Shown here: positions 59,145-64,000 of the stretch, in pieces | Layout: the number at the start of each line of letters is the position of its first letter | Numbering within the stretch: position 1 is the stretch's first letter | DNA from: Roseburia sp. | GTDB taxonomy: Bacteria; Bacillota; Clostridia; Lachnospirales; Lachnospiraceae | Direction of reading: 5' to 3' | Length of the DNA: 64,000 bases | Assembly: GCA_019421345.1 (NCBI GenBank) | Contig: JAHZFL010000015.1 | Location: forward strand, 9,352 to 73,351 | Program-made: the position numbers and the translations under genes | The notes under the pieces: model-generated | The model's database searches: none | Told to the model about the DNA's origin: nothing | The model's input: the letters and a program-made list of their open reading frames with translations, nothing else

Positions 59145-60138
59145 ATTCCTCTAGTTCCTTTTCCTCAAACCGTATCATCACACATGTGCCGTTTCCCTCG
59201 TGTGAGGTGATCGAAAATCCATGCCCAAGCTTTTTTAAAATCCGGCTGCACAGATACAGCCCAATGCCCGTTGAGCGGGAATCTGCATGTCCATTGTAAC
59301 CGGTATAGCCCATTTCGCACACCCGCGGCAAATCCTCTGCCCGGATCCCGATCCCCGTATCCCGAAGCACCAGACAATCCTTCTCCATAAAAATGGAAAT
59401 ACTTCCCTTTTGCGTGTATTTTAAAGCATTGGAAAGTAACTGACCAAGCACAAAATTCAGCCATTTCTCATCTGTCAGCACTCTCTGCCCGATCGGTTCA
59501 TAGCAGAGACTGATTTTCTTTCGGATAAATTGCTTTGCGTACTTGCGCACCGCCTCTCGGATCACGTCATCCAATTCTACTCTCCGAAAGACAAAATCGC
59601 TGCTCTCAGATTCGAGCCGTGTATATGACAATGCCATCTCCACATACTGCTCAATCCGAAAAAGCTCTGCCAGCTCCTCTGCGCGACGCCCTTCCCCTCC
59701 TTTTTCCTCCTCCAGCAAAAGCTTCAATGCTGCTATCGGCGTTTTGATCTGGTGCACCCACATCGTATAATATTCCGTCTGCTCCTTTTCATGGGAAAGC
59801 ATCCGTTGCTCCAGTTGCTGCTTTTTTACAAACAGTGCCCGCAGTAATTCCTGATACCGACACTCCGCCGGGTCAATGCAATCAGGCAGTCCGCGCAGCG
59901 AAATATCGACCGCTGCCCCAAGCTCCGCAATCCTACGACACCGCCTGAGACAAGCATAATATCCCGCTCCAAGTACAACTGCAAACAGCATCGCACACAA
60001 ACATATTCCGTACAAAATCTCATGGCTCGGTACATTATTTAGAAGCAGAAGCACGGTCATCAGAATGCCAAACAAACAGACTATGCTTATCCACCGAATA
60101 TTTGCTCTTATATAATCAAAAAAATTTACTCTGTCCAT
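59143..60138 (-). CDS. BceS-type intramembrane-sensing histidine kinase
   Basis: A 331-residue sensor kinase. Two membrane helices (about 14-33 and 42-60) are joined by a loop of only about eight residues, the mark of intramembrane-sensing kinases that read a partner ABC transporter rather than the drug itself. The phosphoacceptor is in MWVHQIKTPIAAL; N-box LLSNALKYT, G1 DTGIGI and G2 STGIGLYLC follow. The ATG at 60138 gives MDRVNFFDYI; longer in-frame starts overlap the response regulator. Probable partner of the BceAB transporter at 52340-55194. Confidence 0.92.
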   Translation of the reverse strand: MDRVNFFDYIRANIRWISIVCLFGILMTVLLLLNNVPSHEILYGICLCAMLFAVVLGAGYYACLRRCRRIAELGAAVDISLRGLPDCIDPAECRYQELLRALFVKKQQLEQRMLSHEKEQTEYYTMWVHQIKTPIAALKLLLEEEKGGEGRRAEELAELFRIEQYVEMALSYTRLESESSDFVFRRVELDDVIREAVRKYAKQFIRKKISLCYEPIGQRVLTDEKWLNFVLGQLLSNALKYTQKGSISIFMEKDCLVLRDTGIGIRAEDLPRVCEMGYTGYNGHADSRSTGIGLYLCSRILKKLGHGFSITSHEGNGTCVMIRFEEKELEE

Positions 60139-60163
60139 TCCAAAAGCTTTTGATCCGCCCCTG

Positions 60164-60835
60164 CTATCCAATGCGATAGCCAATCCCTTTCTTCGTAATG
60201 ATAAAATTCTCCAGCCCGATTCCGTCCAGCTTCTTACGCAAACGATTGACATTAACCGAGAGCGTATTCTCATCCACAAAGCTGTCGCTCTCCCACAATT
60301 TTTCCATCAAAAGCTCTCTTGAAACCACCTGCGCCTTGTGCTCCATCAGCGTCTGCAGAATGCGCAGCTCATTCTTGGTCAGCTCCAGCTTATCCTCTCC
60401 GTAGCTTACCGTCGCCTCCGCCGGATATAGAAATACGCCCTGATGGGAAAGCACCTCGCCCTCCCCACTAAAATCATAGGTGCGGCGCAGCATTGCCTGT
60501 ACCTTTACGGTCAGTACGTCAAGATCAAACGGCTTTGCAATAAAATCATCTGCCCCCATATTGACTGCCATAACGATGTTCATATTATCCGCCGCCGAGG
60601 AGAGAAAAATAATCGGCACGGTGGAAATTTTGCGGATTTCGGCGCACCAGTGATAGCCATTCAAAAGAGGAAGTTTAATATCCATCAGCACAAGCTGCGG
60701 TGTAAACGCCGAAAATTCCTGCAATACAACAGAAAAATCCTGCGCACATGCAACCGTATAATCCCAACTCTCCAAATGACGCCTGACGCTGCGCGCGATA
60801 ATCTCATCATCCTCCACCACAAAAATGCGATACAT
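60164..60835 (-). CDS. OmpR/BceR-type response regulator
   Basis: A 223-residue regulator. The receiver (1-120) has VVEDDEIIA acidic pair, phosphoacceptor Asp in LVLMDIKLPLLNG, and the Lys in FIAKPFDLD. The OmpR-type winged helix (about 130-222) includes LTKNELRILQTLMEHKAQVVSRELLMEKLW. GGAG precedes the ATG. Together with the kinase it forms a BceRS-like pair; the TTACA-N4-TGTAA site upstream of bceA is the expected target. Confidence 0.93.
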   Translation of the reverse strand: MYRIFVVEDDEIIARSVRRHLESWDYTVACAQDFSVVLQEFSAFTPQLVLMDIKLPLLNGYHWCAEIRKISTVPIIFLSSAADNMNIVMAVNMGADDFIAKPFDLDVLTVKVQAMLRRTYDFSGEGEVLSHQGVFLYPAEATVSYGEDKLELTKNELRILQTLMEHKAQVVSRELLMEKLWESDSFVDENTLSVNVNRLRKKLDGIGLENFIITKKGIGYRIG

Positions 60836-60859
60836 CTGCTCTCCTGCCTTTTCTCTTTT

Positions 60860-61924
60860 TTACCACAGCTCCGCGAGCTCATAAATCAGCCGCTCTGTCT
60901 TATCCCATCCCAGACACGGGTCTGTGATCGACTTACCATAGCAGCCGTCGCCAACCTTCTGCGCGCCGTCCTCCAGATAGCTCTCGATCATCAATCCCTT
61001 GATCAGATCGTGAATCTCCCCGGACACCTTGCAGCTATGCATAATATCCTTGCTGATACGCATCTGCTCCAAAAAATGCTTACCGGAATTGGAGTGATTG
61101 GTGTCGATAATAACAGCGGGATTTTCCAGCGCCTTTCCACAGGACGCATCTGTCTGGCGATAAGCCTCCAGCAGATTTTGCAAATCCTCATAATGATAAT
61201 TCGGGATATTCCGCCCAAACTTGTCGACATAGCCGCGCAGGATCGCGTGTGCAAACGGGTTTCCGTTTGTTTTTACCTCCCAGCCGCGGTAGAGAAACAT
61301 GTGACCGTTCTGCGCCGCAGTAATGGAATTCATCATCACTGCAATATCGCCTCCCGTCGGATTCTTCATGCCGACCGGAATCCCGACGCCGCTTGCTGTT
61401 AATCTGTGCTGCTGGTTCTCCACCGAACGCGCCCCCACCGCAACATAGGACAAAAGATCCGACAAATATCTGTGATTCTCGGGATAAAGCATCTCGTCTG
61501 CACAGGTAAAACCGGTCTCCTCTGCGGCACGCTTATGTAGCTGACGAATGGCAATGATACCCTTTAGCATATCAGACTCCTTCTCAGGGTCCGGCTGGTG
61601 GAGCATCCCCTTATAACCAACGCCCATTGTCCGCGGCTTATTCGTATAAATCCGCGGAATGATAAAAATCTTCTCCTCCACCTTCTCCTGCACCTTCCGG
61701 AGTCTTGCGATATATGCAAGGACCGCATCCTCATTATCCGCAGAGCAGGGACCGATGATCAAGAGCAGCTTATTGGATTTCCCCTCAAAAATATTGCGGA
61801 TTTCCTCATCCCGCCTCGCTTTTACCGCCGCGATCTCAGCGCCGATCGGATATTGCTCCTTCAGCTCCTTCGGTGTCGGCAGCTTCCTTAAAAACTCCAT
61901 TTCCATCTCTGTCTGTTCCTCCAT
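60860..61924 (-). CDS. 3-deoxy-7-phosphoheptulonate synthase (class I DAHP synthase)
   Basis: A 354-residue enzyme that condenses PEP and erythrose 4-phosphate, the first step of aromatic amino acid synthesis. LLLIIGPCSADNEDAVL holds the metal/PEP cysteine, IPRIYTNKPRTMGVGYKGM the PEP-binding Lys-Pro-Arg-Thr, VGARSVENQQHRL and DTNHSNSGK further active-site blocks, as in the AroF/G/H class. The start is uncertain: ATG at 61924 is used, while ATG at 61906 has GGAGG 11 bases upstream. It lies 24 nt before the response regulator on the same strand but is functionally unrelated. Confidence 0.94.
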   Translation of the reverse strand: MEEQTEMEMEFLRKLPTPKELKEQYPIGAEIAAVKARRDEEIRNIFEGKSNKLLLIIGPCSADNEDAVLAYIARLRKVQEKVEEKIFIIPRIYTNKPRTMGVGYKGMLHQPDPEKESDMLKGIIAIRQLHKRAAEETGFTCADEMLYPENHRYLSDLLSYVAVGARSVENQQHRLTASGVGIPVGMKNPTGGDIAVMMNSITAAQNGHMFLYRGWEVKTNGNPFAHAILRGYVDKFGRNIPNYHYEDLQNLLEAYRQTDASCGKALENPAVIIDTNHSNSGKHFLEQMRISKDIMHSCKVSGEIHDLIKGLMIESYLEDGAQKVGDGCYGKSITDPCLGWDKTERLIYELAELW

Positions 61925-62063
61925 TTCAAAGCGTTTGCTCCCAATGTAAATTTTCAGCAAAGCCTTCCTCACTGTACCCGTTCTTCTTTCCCAAACCAAA
62001 CTTTAACGAATTGCAGTAAAAAACTATTGTTAGTATGATAACGCTTTCCCTGTGGACTGTCAA

Positions 62064-63452
62064 TCAATTTTTCTTTGCCGCGGCAAGCGTTTCTTTTGGA
62101 TCGTCCGGCAAGGGAGCTGCAAGCTTCCTCAAAAAGCTGACTGTAAACGGCAGCGCCGTGAAAAATGCAAGTATATCCGCCGCCGTCTGCGCGATCTCAA
62201 CCCCAAACAATCCGAACGCCTGCGAAAATACCACAATGACCGGTATAAAATAAAGCCCGCTTCTTAGCATTGACAAAAACGTTGCAATCTTGTTTTTCCC
62301 AACGCTCTGAAACATCATATTCGCACATATGGAAAGCGGTTGAAAAAACAACGCCACAAGCTGCGCCGTCAGGGCAACCTTCCCGACCTCAATGACCGCC
62401 GGATCATTCCTGAAAAATGCCACAAGCTGCGCAGGGGCAAGAAGCCCGATGAGCGCGGCACTGCCAAGCAGCGCCTCCCCCGCACACAATGTAAAGAAAA
62501 AACCCTTTCGCACACGGTCATATTTCTTTGCCCCATAGTTGAACGCCGCCACCGGCTGATAGCCCTGTCCGATTCCAAGACCAATCGAGAAAAGAAGGAA
62601 ACAAATGCGGTTTACGATCGACATTGCCGCTACCGCGGCATCCCCGTACATTCCTGCCTGACCGTTTAACAGCATCGTCGCAATACTGGAAAGTCCCTGA
62701 CGCATAAGGCTTGGCAAACCTGTCTTACAGATCAGTGCAAGCTCTGAAATATTTTTCGTGACATAGCAAAACGAAATACGGCTCTGTGTTTTTCCGCCAA
62801 AAAACATAAAAAGCAAAAGAAAGAAGCTGAGCGTCTGGGATAAAGCCGTCGCAATTCCTGCTCCCTCTACCCCAAATCCCATTTTTTCCATCAAGAGCCA
62901 GTCGCCAAAAATATTAAGCACGCTTCCTGTCGTAAGACCGATCATAGCGATCGCCGCATGTCCCTCATACCGCAAAATATTATTGAGCACACAACTGCTT
63001 GCCATAAACGGCGCCGCCGCAAGGATAAACCCCGCATATGTTTTTGCATACGGCAATATGGTATCTGTACTCCCAAGAAGCCTTACCAGCGGCTCCAAAA
63101 ACAAAAATCCGAACAATGTGATCGCACCGCCTGCAGCAAGCGAAGCAAAAAAGCTCGTGGACGCAAAGCGTGAGGCGCTCTCCACATCCCTTGCGCCCAA
63201 GCGTCTTGAGATGATACTGCCAGCCCCATGTCCGAACATAAAACCGAACGCCTGTATGATCGCCATAAGACCAAATACAACGCCGATCGCGCCGGAAGCG
63301 CTTGTTCCAAGCCGCCCAACAAAATAAGTATCTGCCATATTATAAATATTTGTGACAAGCATACTGATCGTCGTGGGGATTCCAAGCATGATGATCAGCT
63401 TTGAGACAGGCGTCTCTGTCATTTTTCTATATTGTGCATTTTCCTGCTGCAT
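62064..63452 (-). CDS. MATE-family efflux transporter
   Basis: A 462-residue exporter with 12 membrane helices in two six-helix halves. Helix 1 reads LIIMLGIPTTISMLVTNIYNMADTYFVG, the MATE opening; the second half begins GLPSLMRQGLSSIATMLLNGQA. Exports cationic drugs or metabolites using Na+ or H+. A second MATE gene lies just upstream (66 nt), so they may form a pair. The start ATG at 63452 lacks a close Shine-Dalgarno. Confidence 0.92.
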   Translation of the reverse strand: MQQENAQYRKMTETPVSKLIIMLGIPTTISMLVTNIYNMADTYFVGRLGTSASGAIGVVFGLMAIIQAFGFMFGHGAGSIISRRLGARDVESASRFASTSFFASLAAGGAITLFGFLFLEPLVRLLGSTDTILPYAKTYAGFILAAAPFMASSCVLNNILRYEGHAAIAMIGLTTGSVLNIFGDWLLMEKMGFGVEGAGIATALSQTLSFFLLLFMFFGGKTQSRISFCYVTKNISELALICKTGLPSLMRQGLSSIATMLLNGQAGMYGDAAVAAMSIVNRICFLLFSIGLGIGQGYQPVAAFNYGAKKYDRVRKGFFFTLCAGEALLGSAALIGLLAPAQLVAFFRNDPAVIEVGKVALTAQLVALFFQPLSICANMMFQSVGKNKIATFLSMLRSGLYFIPVIVVFSQAFGLFGVEIAQTAADILAFFTALPFTVSFLRKLAAPLPDDPKETLAAAKKN

Positions 63453-63518
63453 AGCATGTTATAACCTTTCTCATCCGTTTTCTCCTATCATACTCCCCCG
63501 TATGACGAAAGACAATCA

Positions 63519-64000
63519 TTAAAAATACTGATATTTTTTTCTTTTTGCCAAAAAGCAGATGATCGTCACGAGCAGCGCCAATGCCTCCGCCGCCACAACT
63601 GCAAACCACACGCCGTTTAATCCGAAAAGCGCAGGAAGCACAAGTATCATAATAATCTGAAACAGAAGCGTCCTCACAAAAGAAATCAGCGCGGAAACCG
63701 GACCGTCATTGAGCGCTGTAAAAAATGCCGATCCAAAAATATTAAAGCCGCTGATCAGGTAAGACAGCGAATAAATCTGTATCGCGATTTTTGTCATTTC
63801 CATTAGTTCGCGGTCGTAGGAAACAAAAATTCCGGCAAGTCCCCCGGAAAGTATTTCCGAGAGCGCAGTCAAGCCAACCGCCACAGCCGTAATGAGCAGC
63901 AGACTTTTTCGCAACAGGCTTTTGAGCTCTTTTTTATTCCCTGCTCCGTAATGATAGCCGACGATCGGCGCAGCTCCAATCGCATAGCCCAGATACGTTC
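63519..64000 (-). CDS. MATE-family efflux transporter, C-terminal third (5' end outside window)
   Basis: The frame is open to the window edge and reads TYLGYAIGAAPIVGYHYGAGNKKELKSLL before the segment RKSLLLITAVAVGLTALSEI. That is the MATE helix-7/8 region, with the A-P-I-x-G-Y-x-Y-G-A-x-N motif of the second half. Only about 160 C-terminal residues are inside. The last residues KRKKYQYF form a basic cytosolic tail. Same strand as, and 66 nt upstream of, the complete MATE gene. Confidence 0.85.
   Translation of the reverse strand, partial: TYLGYAIGAAPIVGYHYGAGNKKELKSLLRKSLLLITAVAVGLTALSEILSGGLAGIFVSYDRELMEMTKIAIQIYSLSYLISGFNIFGSAFFTALNDGPVSALISFVRTLLFQIIMILVLPALFGLNGVWFAVVAAEALALLVTIICFLAKRKKYQYF

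Noticed and set aside
60443..61402. Long plus-strand reading frame (319 codons) opposite the response regulator and DAHP synthase
   Set aside because: It spans two clearly real minus-strand genes, has no ribosome site and an unnatural composition; an antisense shadow.
1..64000. Prophage, integrative element or biosynthetic cluster
   Set aside because: No integrase, recombinase, phage structural, relaxase or assembly-line gene was seen.

Overview
The window reads as a chromosomal segment of an anaerobic, spore-forming, probably motile member of the Clostridia, most likely a Lachnospiraceae-type gut bacterium. The reasons are a spoVT sporulation regulator, an LTA-synthase-type polymerase and a Gram-positive lipobox, several radical SAM and ferredoxin-like proteins, a group II ECF transporter module, AGGAGG-type ribosome binding sites, and a sigma-D-like promoter next to a FliD-like protein. 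Nearly all genes lie on the minus strand. No tRNA, rRNA, CRISPR array, integrase or transposase was recognised. Coordinates and calls come from reading the sequence; no database search was run.

Layout. 1-221: start of rplM with a leader and a strong promoter. 243-8782: a chemoreceptor with an extracytoplasmic zinc-type (CZB-like) domain, then a tight operon of tripartite transporter (tctC-tctB-tctA), cytosolic sulfatase, GntR/LacI-type regulator and anaerobic sulfatase-maturating radical SAM enzyme. This cassette separates truA from rplM, which are normally adjacent in Firmicutes. 8945-17187: truA, the ECF energising module (ecfT, ecfA2, ecfA1), trmL, an aminotransferase/Lrp pair, an AIR-synthase relative and a VanW protein. 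17336-28217: small membrane proteins, an exonuclease, a B12-dependent radical SAM protein, a TetR/MMPL/heptad-repeat-protein export locus, and housekeeping hypotheticals. 28321-34611: an alpha-glucosidase divergent from an AraC regulator, a ferredoxin protein divergent from a Crp/Fnr regulator, xpt and a DUF1846 protein.

34736-35496 holds two exact 334-bp copies of a compact type I toxin-antitoxin-like unit. Each has a 30-residue hydrophobic peptide with a masked Shine-Dalgarno and an antisense RNA promoter. 35546-50115: gdhA, a MarR/DUF4321 pair, a TPP riboswitch and thiT, glucokinase, PBP1A, a compact SbcC/SbcD-like pair, spoVT with an unusual hairpin/promoter arrangement, an LTA-synthase-like protein and a dehydrogenase/NfeD pair. 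ThiT is probably energised by the ECF module at 9767-12366. 50222-52034: the FliD-like gene and an S66 peptidase.

52340-60835 is a composite stress or antibiotic-response region. A BceAB-type transporter is followed upstream by a GntR(YtrA)-ABC operon, a lone membrane protein, a frameshifted PH-like gene, and a BceRS-type two-component system. An exact TTACA-N4-TGTAA site sits upstream of bceA and links the two ends. 60860-64000: DAHP synthase and two MATE transporters, the last cut by the window edge.

The candidates most worth follow-up are the cytosolic sulfatase/TTT cassette, the duplicated type I toxin-antitoxin unit, the spoVT read-through insulator, the sigma-D FliD-like gene, the Bce operator and the extracytoplasmic CZB chemoreceptor.
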